From positions 186,001 through 250,000 of the forward strand of contig NZ_JABACJ020000003.1 in NCBI RefSeq assembly GCF_012524165.2: a DNA stretch of 64,000 bases, given 5' to 3'. Numbering within the stretch: position 1 is the stretch's first letter; every line of letters begins with the position of its first letter. The position numbers were made by a program, and so were the translations under genes. Below are positions 31,276 to 39,396 of this stretch, one piece after another. The DNA comes from Faecalicatena faecalis (GTDB taxonomy: Bacteria; Bacillota; Clostridia; Lachnospirales; Lachnospiraceae). The notes beneath the pieces were generated by a model. The model was not told the origin of the DNA and did no database searches. It saw only the letters and a program-made list of their open reading frames with translations.

Positions 31276-33188
31276 TATTCTGTCTCCTTTTCTTTCCCGG
31301 CATTTTTCTTTGGTTCCGGCGCAAATGAGTTCAGGCCGATATCTGTCGGAACCATCTGTGCGAGAACTGCGGACGGAATCAGCTGGTCAAATTTCGGTGC
31401 AAACTCTGTCTCCCATTCTCCATTTTCATTTAACTTGACGACTGTATTGCGCAGTCCCGTCTGGTTATCCGGGTCTGGATAATCTGTCCGCATATGGAAT
31501 CCCCGGCTCTCTTTTCTCATCAGACCGGCATAGGACGCGCCAAGGGCACAATAGAGCATGTTCTCAGCCTCAAAGCAGTCCCGCCATTCACAGTTCATCC
31601 GGTAGGAGTCATCTGCAGTCCACATCCTTGGCAGATCTTCCTCCTTGATACGGTTCAGTTCCTTGATAATTGCTAATATTTTTGCTTCATCCTTAAGCGG
31701 TCCGTATGTCCTGTCCCAGTAGGTCTGCTGGATTTTATGCATGACCTGGCTTGCACGGATCGGATTCACCGGCTTCTTCTCAAGATAGCCATAAGCTTTC
31801 TCAATAATTGCCTGGATTTCTTCGTCCAGAACATCCGGCATCTCAATCCGGGATGCTGTCTTGACGGCACCGTTTGCCGCGATCCAGCCGCCTGACTGTG
31901 CCGCCACCTGTGTCATCCCGCCAACTCCTCCGGGGGCCGCGCCTGCAAAGAACATTCCCGGAATCATCGTTTCGGATGTTTCTGATAACTGGCGCGGGCA
32001 TCCCGCACTGTCCCAAGTCTCCGGAACGACTTCCACGTACTGAGGAAGCTCATATCCCAGCAGCTCCTTCTGCCGTTCCTCCACCCTTCGGAAATAACGC
32101 GGCGCCACAGGAGCACATGCTTTATCAATGTAACATCCGCCGTTTTCGGTGGTCCTCCCATTCAGTCTCAGCCCATAGAAAATCCTCATGGATGCACCCA
32201 TATTTACCAGAGGGCTGTGCCCTTCCAGCAATTTAGACCATGGCACCATATTGGCATCGAAAATCATATCCTTCGGAGTCTGGCTGCCGTCAAAGTTGAA
32301 GTTTCCCATGGTCTGGCGTACCCCCGCAGGTGTCCACTGTGAAGCATCTCCGCAGAACTGCTCCATATCTGCCATAGGCACTCCATGCCTTAAAAGCATC
32401 GCGATCCCGTCTCCTGTATTCTCTTTTCCAGCCATGGACTCCGCCCCCATGCCGTTCCATCCTGTAATCCAGCAGTAACTCCCCGTTGCCATGATCGTTG
32501 CCTTTGACCGGAATATGTGCGGGGTTCCGTGAACCAGATCAATTGCAACAGCACCGGCTGCACGGCCTTTTGATGAGAGAAGGATATCAACAACGTAAGT
32601 CTGGTCTATGATCTCCGTCACATTACTGTTTCGCTGACACCACTGTGCCATCATCCTCGGCCAGAATCCCTGGTCATGTGTAACGGGGAATTGTGGATTC
32701 ACCTCATTATGGCTCAGAACAGTCCCGTCCTCGTTATAGAGTGGGATGCTGCCATATTTCAGTCCATTTGCAATGATTTTCTCTTCTTTATGCGCTTTCA
32801 GCAAATGATAGAAATACGGTTGGTTGAGCAGTCCCTCACAGACCATGTCCATGACTGCGATGGTATTTGCAATCGTTGCATCATCATCCGGGGCAAATTC
32901 CATGCTCTGATAAGTATGTCCCCAGTTCATTCCCGATGTCCCGGAATGCCCGAATACACCCTTATCGACAATAATGGCTGTCTTTCCCTGATCTACTACA
33001 CGCAGTGCTGCCTCCATACCGGCAATCCCGCCGCCAATGACCAGCACATCACAATGGTGGAACTGGACCTGCTTTTTCTTTTCCACGTCTGCTTTCTTAG
33101 AACAGACCGCTTCTGTTTTGGGCTCTGCACGAAAGCTGTCCCCCCGGCTGGCAGTGCCTTGTAAGAAGTCCCTTCTTGATTTTGCCAT
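31275..33188 (-). CDS. FrdA-like FAD-dependent oxidoreductase of unknown substrate
   Basis: A protein of about 637 residues in the fumarate reductase/succinate dehydrogenase flavoprotein superfamily. FAD-binding VLVIGGGIAGMEAALRV is near residue 50, and AAPGGVGGMTQVAAQSG is the second FAD contact. The capping domain lacks the HPTGLPG-type motif and arginine of true fumarate reductases, so the substrate differs. The N-terminus keeps a twin-arginine-like SRRDFLQG but no hydrophobic stretch follows, so it should stay in the cytoplasm. I start at M8 (33188): AAGGAG lies 9 bases upstream, inside the longer frame that begins at 33209. Its partners are the FrdB-, GltD- and HdrB-like proteins, so it is the catalytic subunit of that complex, oxidising or reducing a C-C or C-O bond of an unknown compound. 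Confidence 0.85.
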   Translation of the reverse strand: MAKSRRDFLQGTASRGDSFRAEPKTEAVCSKKADVEKKKQVQFHHCDVLVIGGGIAGMEAALRVVDQGKTAIIVDKGVFGHSGTSGMNWGHTYQSMEFAPDDDATIANTIAVMDMVCEGLLNQPYFYHLLKAHKEEKIIANGLKYGSIPLYNEDGTVLSHNEVNPQFPVTHDQGFWPRMMAQWCQRNSNVTEIIDQTYVVDILLSSKGRAAGAVAIDLVHGTPHIFRSKATIMATGSYCWITGWNGMGAESMAGKENTGDGIAMLLRHGVPMADMEQFCGDASQWTPAGVRQTMGNFNFDGSQTPKDMIFDANMVPWSKLLEGHSPLVNMGASMRIFYGLRLNGRTTENGGCYIDKACAPVAPRYFRRVEERQKELLGYELPQYVEVVPETWDSAGCPRQLSETSETMIPGMFFAGAAPGGVGGMTQVAAQSGGWIAANGAVKTASRIEMPDVLDEEIQAIIEKAYGYLEKKPVNPIRASQVMHKIQQTYWDRTYGPLKDEAKILAIIKELNRIKEEDLPRMWTADDSYRMNCEWRDCFEAENMLYCALGASYAGLMRKESRGFHMRTDYPDPDNQTGLRNTVVKLNENGEWETEFAPKFDQLIPSAVLAQMVPTDIGLNSFAPEPKKNAGKEKETE

Positions 33189-33247
33189 GTGTTTTTTCTC
33201 CTTTTTCATTTTTGTTCTTTCTGAAATACATGACCAGCTTTCTATGA

Positions 33248-34072
33248 TTACTTCTGATCAGCTAAGTATGAATACAGGTATTCTTCCATCTTAGGAGTCC
33301 ACCAGTCACGGTATCCTGCCTGTGTCGGGTGGATGGAATCTGCCATATAAAGTTCATAGTCCTCATCAGATACTGCGTTCATCTCTGCATCATTCCACAA
33401 ATCAATCACACCAATATCGTATTTCTCCTGCAGTTTAAGCAGTGCATCTACCATCTGCTGATACATCTCACTGTCATACTTTGTGCCCGTATAGAAAATC
33501 ACGGGGCAGTCCCACGTCTGCCGGGCATATACTATGATATATTCCATTGCTCCAATAACCGTAGAGGTATCAAAATCCTCCAGATTCTCCGAGCTGCTGA
33601 TCGTTCCCAGTTCCTTTTTCTTACTTGCGTCATTCGTAGATAATTGACAAATAAATGCATCAAATTTTTCATCTTTACTGATATTATTCTTCATTCTCTG
33701 TATATAGGAGTTAGAGCCACTGTCTACCAGTGTTGTTCCGCTTACCGCTTCCTTTACATAGTTACAGCCGTCCTTTTTTCCTATGTAATCCGCGAAGGAA
33801 ACATCCAAAGACTGTGCTCCCAATGTGACTGATGAACCAAGAAAGCAGAGAGACTTCCCTTTTAGCGGGCTGTCCTCTTTCACCTCCACTGATTCCAGAT
33901 GGTAGACCGGTGCGTTTCCCGGATGATTTTTCAACTTGTTCTTCTTGATAAACGCGAACGGACCAGCACCTCCCATTGCTCCGAGCAGAACTATATTCAG
34001 CAGAATAAATGCCAGAATCAGTACTGCAATTACAGTGATAACAATCTTTTTCTTACTTTTTTTCCTTTCCAT
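33248..34072 (-). CDS. Membrane-anchored SGNH/GDSL-type hydrolase
   Basis: A 274-residue protein with an N-terminal signal anchor (residues 10-32). The nucleophile motif is Gly-Ser-Ser at 79-81 in CFLGSSVTLGAQS (the usual Asp of GDS is Ser). CQLSTNDAS is the block-three equivalent and DSIHPTQAGY supplies Asp/His. The catalytic domain would face outside and could remove acyl groups from extracellular glycan. First gene of the redox-module transcript, 38-59 bases from the flavoprotein depending on which start is used, and preceded by motif site C and a TATAAT. It is the only product in the central region with a clear export signal. Confidence 0.82.
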   Translation of the reverse strand: MERKKSKKKIVITVIAVLILAFILLNIVLLGAMGGAGPFAFIKKNKLKNHPGNAPVYHLESVEVKEDSPLKGKSLCFLGSSVTLGAQSLDVSFADYIGKKDGCNYVKEAVSGTTLVDSGSNSYIQRMKNNISKDEKFDAFICQLSTNDASKKKELGTISSSENLEDFDTSTVIGAMEYIIVYARQTWDCPVIFYTGTKYDSEMYQQMVDALLKLQEKYDIGVIDLWNDAEMNAVSDEDYELYMADSIHPTQAGYRDWWTPKMEEYLYSYLADQK

Positions 34073-34132
34073 ACACTTGTCACTCTCTTTCTCTTTAAAT
34101 TATTTATGCTGACATTATAAGGACAGACTGGT

Positions 34133-34162
34133 GCGTTAAATAGCGCAGTCGTTACTTTTTTA
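34133..34162 (-). promoter_or_regulatory. Shared regulator motif, site C, with promoter
   Basis: Reads TAAAAAAGTAACGAC then TGCGCTATTTAACGC on the minus strand. Its TATTTA lies 17 bases before TATAAT (34120-34115), in place of a normal -35, so activation is likely needed. TGCG-N8-CGCA within it is an imperfect palindrome. Confidence 0.6.
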
Positions 34163-34205
34163 TCACCCGTTTGCTAATAAATTTTTTCTGTCCAAAACAC
34201 GTTAG

Positions 34206-34221
34206 ACAGGTTTAAACCTGT
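34206..34221. promoter_or_regulatory. 16-bp perfect palindrome upstream of the SGNH gene
   Basis: ACAGGTTTAAACCTGT is fully self-complementary and lies about 85 bases upstream of the candidate -10. It could be a second operator; no other copy was found in the window. Confidence 0.4.
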
Positions 34222-34257
34222 AGTAAAAGTTTCGCTTAAGGAAAAACATATTAGAGT

Positions 34258-34302
34258 AAAAAATAGGCGTGGAGCTGTAAAAATGCTCCACGCCTATTTT
34301 TT
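34258..34302. terminator. Strong terminator after the GPH transporter 2 operon
   Basis: A perfect 18-bp stem (arms AAAAAATAGGCGTGGAGC and its complement, loop 9 bases) with T-tracts on both sides. It serves the minus-strand operon that ends at 34559. Confidence 0.92.
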
Positions 34303-34558
34303 AACCGGAATCCACAAAAAGAAATAATCTGTAATATTTCCATTAAATTCTCCACGATATCCAAGATTTCCCCATGGGTTTCCGGCGATTTCCAAATGCT
34401 CTTTCCGCAGAATACGACCGGCCTCCTGAAAAAGTAGCTGATATTGCGCTGGAAAAAATAATGATTCCAGTTTTTCAATACTTCCTGATAAGCGTGATCA
34501 TGCCTGCATATTCCTCTACACTGATACCAAACAGCCGGATGGAATACTGGTACAACGT
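34294..34558 (-). pseudogene. C-terminal remnant of a regulator-like gene
   Basis: Between the transporter stop and the terminator, minus-strand reading gives protein-like text in shifting frames. One frame reads YQYSIRLFGISVEEYAGM and then stops. Another, from about 34500, reads LFQEAGRILRKEHLEIAG, then NPWGNLGYRGEFNG and ends DYFFLWIPVKK at a TAG inside the terminator stem. The ending resembles GyrI-like effector-binding domains attached to AraC or MerR regulators. The frames cannot be joined without shifts, and no start codon with a ribosome site exists, so I read it as a decayed gene. The family assignment is weak. Confidence 0.35.
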
Positions 34559-35881
34559 CTAGGCTGCAATTTCCCCTTTAAGGACCTTATCCAGCTTATA
34601 GGACCTTGCTGCCAGTACTACAAGCAGAAAAATTACGGCCGGAATAATACCATACAGAATACGAATTCCCATAAGGGCACTGTCTGACTGTACTGCTGCA
34701 GCGCCGTTATATCCTGAGACACTTAAAATTCCTCCAAGCATAGCTGCACCGACTCCCTGTCCAATCTTAGACGCAAAACTATGGAACGCTGACATCACAC
34801 CTTCCATACGCGGCTCTCCGCATTTTTCATTGAAGGCTGCACAATCCAGAATCAACAGTCCGCTTAAATAGGCAATCGGAAGCCCTGCAAAGGCGATACA
34901 CGCACCACCTGCCATAAGCAGTGCCATATTGGAACCTGCAAGAAAATTCAGGATTCCACCGATAATTCCCACTACTCCGCCAAAAGCCATCAATTGTGCA
35001 ATGGAATGCTTTTTCAATATGATGGGGAAGATAAACATGACAATCAGCATTGGCATTGATAACGCCGCAATCATCGTCAATTTTCCAATATTACCCACAA
35101 CATCTGTAAAGTAGTATGTCTGCGCGTTTAATCCGAGTGTCAGATTGTAAAGTGCACCAATTGCAAACGCAACATATATGTACTTGTTTGTCTTTAAGAC
35201 TTTAAACATACTCTTAAGATTGAGCTTGTCAGCAGTCTCTTCTACCTGCACAGTCTCTTTAACAAAAAAGAAACGCCCCATTCCAATCACTGCCAGCGGG
35301 AGTGCATAGATTCCGACTAATTCAGACCATCCGCCTGCTGAGGTTGCCATCTTTGCCATCAATGCCGGGAATGACATGGATACAACCGCACATCCCATTG
35401 TTACTACGATTCCACCATAGGAATTCACCTTTACAATTTTGGACTGTGTATCAAATGCACGTACCATATAAGCCGTCTGATTTGTGCTCAAAAATGTCGC
35501 AAATACGGAATTTACAAAAGTATACATCACAAAGATCCAAATTGATTTGACAGTCATAGACCATTCTTCCGAACAGTTAAATAAAAGCCAGGTACAGAGC
35601 CAGACACCGATCACACAAAATTCATAAGGTCTTGCTTTTCCTAATTTTGTATGCGTCTTATCAATCACATATCCGGCGATTAAATCTGTAACTCCATCAA
35701 ATATCTTGGAAGCCATCAGTAATGTACCAACCAGCGCTGGAGACATCATCAGCGTATTGGTACAGAAAATACTTAAATACCCCATTACAACTACAATGCT
35801 GCCCGCTGACACTGCACGCATCTGCCAGCCCCAAAACTTTAATACTCCCAGTTTTTCCGGGTTCTTTTCCTTTTTACTCAT
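34559..35881 (-). CDS. GPH-family sugar:cation symporter 2
   Basis: A 440-residue, 12-helix GPH transporter, clearly paralogous to the one at 26389: MASKIFDGVTDLIAGYVIDKT and KLGKARPYEFCVIGVW are nearly the same as in symporter 1. Last gene of the GH2-sulfatase-GH78-sulfatase-GH43 operon, so it likely imports the oligosaccharide that those cytoplasmic enzymes dismantle. It follows the GH43 gene by 45 bases. Confidence 0.9.
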   Translation of the reverse strand: MSKKEKNPEKLGVLKFWGWQMRAVSAGSIVVVMGYLSIFCTNTLMMSPALVGTLLMASKIFDGVTDLIAGYVIDKTHTKLGKARPYEFCVIGVWLCTWLLFNCSEEWSMTVKSIWIFVMYTFVNSVFATFLSTNQTAYMVRAFDTQSKIVKVNSYGGIVVTMGCAVVSMSFPALMAKMATSAGGWSELVGIYALPLAVIGMGRFFFVKETVQVEETADKLNLKSMFKVLKTNKYIYVAFAIGALYNLTLGLNAQTYYFTDVVGNIGKLTMIAALSMPMLIVMFIFPIILKKHSIAQLMAFGGVVGIIGGILNFLAGSNMALLMAGGACIAFAGLPIAYLSGLLILDCAAFNEKCGEPRMEGVMSAFHSFASKIGQGVGAAMLGGILSVSGYNGAAAVQSDSALMGIRILYGIIPAVIFLLVVLAARSYKLDKVLKGEIAA

Positions 35882-35926
35882 TATGAAGTGCCCTCTGATC
35901 TTTCTTTATTTTCTCTCTATGCGGCC

Positions 35927-37759
35927 TTATTCATTCACCGTTATAACATTTCCTTTTGTAATCCCTTTTTTATTGAAGGTATCCACTCTTACATAAACAG
36001 GCTCGCCTTCTACAATCGCGCCTACACAAGCCTCACACTTTCCATAGACCATCCGGCTGTGATAAAGCTTCTCTGGGGCATATCCCCATTGCACAACTGC
36101 TCCGACTGTATTTTCAGCATTCCAGCACACCTTCATGTCCATTTTTCCATCATATTCTATCTGAACATCCTGTGCCCCCTGCGGCAGAGCCCCTTTTCCG
36201 TTTCCAAAGACACGAATACCTGATACCGTTGCCGTCTGCTGATAAGGAAGTGCCTCAACTGTCAATCGGATATAACGCAATTCTTTTGTTTGTTCAAATT
36301 CAATAAAGTCATGGGCGTAGTCTGTCTCCACATTCCTCTTGTCAGTCAGTATTTCATATGTTTGACCATCCAAAGATCCTTCCAGAAGCCATCTGGTCTT
36401 TTGTTTCTTTGGATCGATCCAGCGTTCTTCATAGAAATTCAAAAATCTCTCCGTTGACTCCGGCAGTTCTTTACGAACCCCGTCATCTGCAAAATTAATC
36501 TGGACTGCCGCTACCTGCTCCGGCTGCCCCAAATCGACAACTGCCCATGCCCCTGATTCGCTCTCCTCTGCTTTCCAGAATGTCTGGATATCCTCATCTG
36601 TGATATTTTTCTCCCCTTCTCCTGAAGAAACGCTCACGGAAGCCCCGTAGGAAAGCAGCATATAGTCAGGATCGTCAAAAGCGTTCCCTTCCATGGCAAT
36701 CGGCCAGTCACCAAAGCGCTGATCGCAGTATAACTCGCCATCCTCATCAAAGCCTGCCTTCCACAGCCCTAAACGACGCTCGAAGTTTTCATTATGGCTG
36801 ATCCTCATGGATGCTATATGCCAGAATGCCCCCTTCTTATCTTCTAAAGTAGACCCATGTCCGGCGCCAGTGATGAATCCGCCTGGTTTATAGGAATATG
36901 GGTTATTTCTTGCCGGCTTAAAAGGTCCTAATGGCTGGTCACTGACATACACACCATCTCCATAAACATTGTATTCTGTACCTGGTATCGCATACTGCAG
37001 ATAATATCTGCCCTCGTGTTTTGTCATCCAGGCCCCTTCAATATAAGGACTGTTTCCCATATATGCCCTAAGCATCGCCCTGGCTTCTTCTTCCGTCATA
37101 CCAATGTCTTCACCGCGCCCCTGGGCAGCTGCCTGCTGCTTTATACCGGCTAACATTGCCTCTACCTCGGCTTCTATCTGTTCCTCTGACTTCGGTGAGA
37201 TATGATCATTACCAAACCGTTCATACCCCCGGCATTCCGGATGCGGATGAATCAACTCCAGCTCCTTTGAAAGAGGGGCCATTGTTTCGGGGTTCAGTTC
37301 CACTCCATAGATTGGTGTCCGGTTGGAGCATCCCCAGTAAAAATAGACTCTTTTGTCATCGTCCACGAAAAGTGCCGGATCCCAGAATGGAAACGTACCG
37401 GGAATTTCTTCAAATTTCTCTGTTCTGGGATCTTTCGTCCTGTAAAAAGAACAATTCTTGTCCATCCCAGATGCAGAAAAATACAGATACTCTCCCATTA
37501 CCCTGACATCCGGTGCATAATCATATATCGGAATATCTCCCAGGAATTCATGGAATTCCCAGTCATATAGATCTTGACTTGTATAAAAGCCAAGTGTCAT
37601 GGACGGAAACAAAAAATAGGTGTCCTTGAACAAAATCAATGACGGGTCCGCAGCCTCCCTGTATACTTTAAAAGGTTCCGGCTCCTGCCCCTGTACAATT
37701 TTCCTGTAAAACTGGTAACGATACTCAAGATTCATTGGGTTACAATAATGTTTCATCAT
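35927..37759 (-). CDS. GH43-type glycosidase with discoidin-like domain
   Basis: A 610-residue five-bladed beta-propeller glycosidase. The catalytic base is likely the Asp in YREAADPSLILF (about residue 38), the pKa-modulating Asp that in FPFWDPALF, and the acid Glu that in YIEGAWMTKHEG (about residue 240). From about residue 375 a discoidin (F5/8C)-like beta-sandwich follows (WAVVDLGQPEQVAAVQI ... LRYIRLTVEAL), then an Fn3-like tail (MKVCWNAENTVGAVVQWG). No signal peptide. Its start overlaps the sulfatase 2 stop by 20 bases. GH43 enzymes usually cut arabinofuranosides, xylosides or galactosides; which one cannot be read here. Confidence 0.85.
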   Translation of the reverse strand: MMKHYCNPMNLEYRYQFYRKIVQGQEPEPFKVYREAADPSLILFKDTYFLFPSMTLGFYTSQDLYDWEFHEFLGDIPIYDYAPDVRVMGEYLYFSASGMDKNCSFYRTKDPRTEKFEEIPGTFPFWDPALFVDDDKRVYFYWGCSNRTPIYGVELNPETMAPLSKELELIHPHPECRGYERFGNDHISPKSEEQIEAEVEAMLAGIKQQAAAQGRGEDIGMTEEEARAMLRAYMGNSPYIEGAWMTKHEGRYYLQYAIPGTEYNVYGDGVYVSDQPLGPFKPARNNPYSYKPGGFITGAGHGSTLEDKKGAFWHIASMRISHNENFERRLGLWKAGFDEDGELYCDQRFGDWPIAMEGNAFDDPDYMLLSYGASVSVSSGEGEKNITDEDIQTFWKAEESESGAWAVVDLGQPEQVAAVQINFADDGVRKELPESTERFLNFYEERWIDPKKQKTRWLLEGSLDGQTYEILTDKRNVETDYAHDFIEFEQTKELRYIRLTVEALPYQQTATVSGIRVFGNGKGALPQGAQDVQIEYDGKMDMKVCWNAENTVGAVVQWGYAPEKLYHSRMVYGKCEACVGAIVEGEPVYVRVDTFNKKGITKGNVITVNE

Positions 37760-39395
37760 AATTTCCTTCCTTTCCTATCTGCATCCATAATTCAACACAA
37801 TACCGGAGAGCATCCGGCCACTCTACACCTGTTTTAAGATACTCCCTCACCTTCTCTTCCTTTCCGGGAGGACATATTCCTCTGACAAAAGTCCATGTCT
37901 GTTCAAAAGAATTTCTTTCATCAAGCTTTTTAGGAACGATATCACAGGTCTGCTGATACCAGTCCAGCATCTTGGATTTCAGCCTGTACAAAAGCTCCTG
38001 ATCCGCAGAAGCTATGATATTACGGCATTCTCCCGGATCTTCAAACAGATCGTAAAGCTCGTCTCTTCCTGACGGACGGTGGATATATTTTATTCTTCCG
38101 TCAAAAATCATCGTACCTTTCTCATGGCAGTTATCATCCTTCTGAGCAGTCACCTTCGGATATAAGGAAGAGCCGACTGCCGGTCCCCTGCCGCCTTTTG
38201 AATGCCACTCGTCACAATGTGTCTCTCCCGGATTTCTTCCACCTTCACAGAATACATACTGACGGTTTGGCATGGACCTGTCTTCAATAACCGGACGCAG
38301 GGTATATCCAAAATGTGTCTCTGACGGCTCTACGCCCGCATAATCCAACACAGTAGCGTAAAAATCAACCAGTTCCGTCAGACTTTCACTCACACCCGGA
38401 TCTGCTTTTTCCCATTTTGGCGGCTTGATCAAAAGAGGGACTTTGACCAGACAGTTCTCAAAGCTATTCTGCGCCTTTTCTGCAACACTGTAGTCTCCGG
38501 TAAAATCACCGTGGTCAGAAAGTATGAAAATAGCCGAATTATCATACTCTCCCACCTCTTTTAGGGCATCACACACCATCCCGACCATCTCATCCACCTT
38601 TGCACACTGTGCCAGATAGACGGCTCTCAGTTCTCTCCACTCCTCCTCAGTTACATCTTCTGTTTTAGAAAGTTCATGGATTTTCTGCAGCATCAGCGAT
38701 TTATCAACACAGCTTTGATAGTCAATTCTGTCAGGAATCTTGTCCGCATCAATCAGATCACGGTACTTTTTCTCGATCCGGTACTCCGGATGCGGATTCA
38801 TCCATCCTAAAAACAGACACAGCGGCTTATTTGGTTCTGTTCTATTCAGGATGGCATCTATGGCTCCCAACGTATGCGGCACATCTGGTCCTCCGTCCAT
38901 CTCAACGACTCCCTCGAAACACATGTAAGGATTCCTTTTCTCCTTTTTCTGCGCCTCCACCTGTTTCATTGTCAATGGATTCACAGGCGTGATTTTCTCA
39001 TTTTTATCATAGAAATAGACTTCATCTGCATGTTTTTTATCCAGCCCCTCCACTTGTCCCGCATACAGATCGCCACGTCCGTTAATCCATACATAATACC
39101 CTGCATCTTTCAGCTCTGAAAAAAGGCTCTTCTCCTCTTGGTGCAGAAGATGACGCATGGTACGGTGTCCTCTGGTATGCGGGTACAGACCAGTCAAAAA
39201 GGAGCAGCGGCTTGGAACGCACACCGGGTTCTGGCAAAATGCATTGGAAAATGACACGCCTTCCTCCCTCGCCAGGGCATCCATCCGCGGCGTATGGGCT
39301 GCCGGATTGCCCAGATGCCCTAAGGAATCCGAGCGCATCTCATCCGGGTTTAATATGATAATATTTGGTCTTCTTCGAGGATCTTCTTTGCTCAC
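37740..39395 (-). CDS. Type I sulfatase (Cys-type), sulfatase 2
   Basis: A protein of about 551 residues. The formylglycine motif CVPSR lies near residue 60 (FCQNPVCVPSRCSFLTGLYP), metal residues in NPDEMRSDSLG and LSDHGDFTGDYS. HPEYRIEKKY and KVPLLIKPP are typical of choline-sulfatase/arylsulfatase-like members. I choose a GTG start at 39395: AAGGAG is 6 bases upstream, and this leaves one base after the rhamnosidase stop, whereas the longer frame from 39419 overlaps it without a site. No signal peptide, so cytoplasmic. Fourth gene of the operon. The substrate is a sulfated sugar of unknown linkage. Confidence 0.92.
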   Translation of the reverse strand: MSKEDPRRRPNIIILNPDEMRSDSLGHLGNPAAHTPRMDALAREEGVSFSNAFCQNPVCVPSRCSFLTGLYPHTRGHRTMRHLLHQEEKSLFSELKDAGYYVWINGRGDLYAGQVEGLDKKHADEVYFYDKNEKITPVNPLTMKQVEAQKKEKRNPYMCFEGVVEMDGGPDVPHTLGAIDAILNRTEPNKPLCLFLGWMNPHPEYRIEKKYRDLIDADKIPDRIDYQSCVDKSLMLQKIHELSKTEDVTEEEWRELRAVYLAQCAKVDEMVGMVCDALKEVGEYDNSAIFILSDHGDFTGDYSVAEKAQNSFENCLVKVPLLIKPPKWEKADPGVSESLTELVDFYATVLDYAGVEPSETHFGYTLRPVIEDRSMPNRQYVFCEGGRNPGETHCDEWHSKGGRGPAVGSSLYPKVTAQKDDNCHEKGTMIFDGRIKYIHRPSGRDELYDLFEDPGECRNIIASADQELLYRLKSKMLDWYQQTCDIVPKKLDERNSFEQTWTFVRGICPPGKEEKVREYLKTGVEWPDALRYCVELWMQIGKEGNYDETLL

Positions 39396-39396
39396 T

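Noticed and set aside
31275-33188. Adenylylsulfate reductase (AprA) or fumarate reductase identity for the flavoprotein
   Set aside because: Its FeS partner is FrdB-like rather than AprB-like. The HPTGLPG-type active-site motif of fumarate reductases is missing, and no sulfate adenylyltransferase or membrane anchor is nearby.
34251-34478. A 75-codon minus-strand frame beginning MKNWNHYFFQRN
   Set aside because: No ribosome site, and it runs through the strong terminator stem. A different frame of the same stretch gives the recognisable regulator-like ending.
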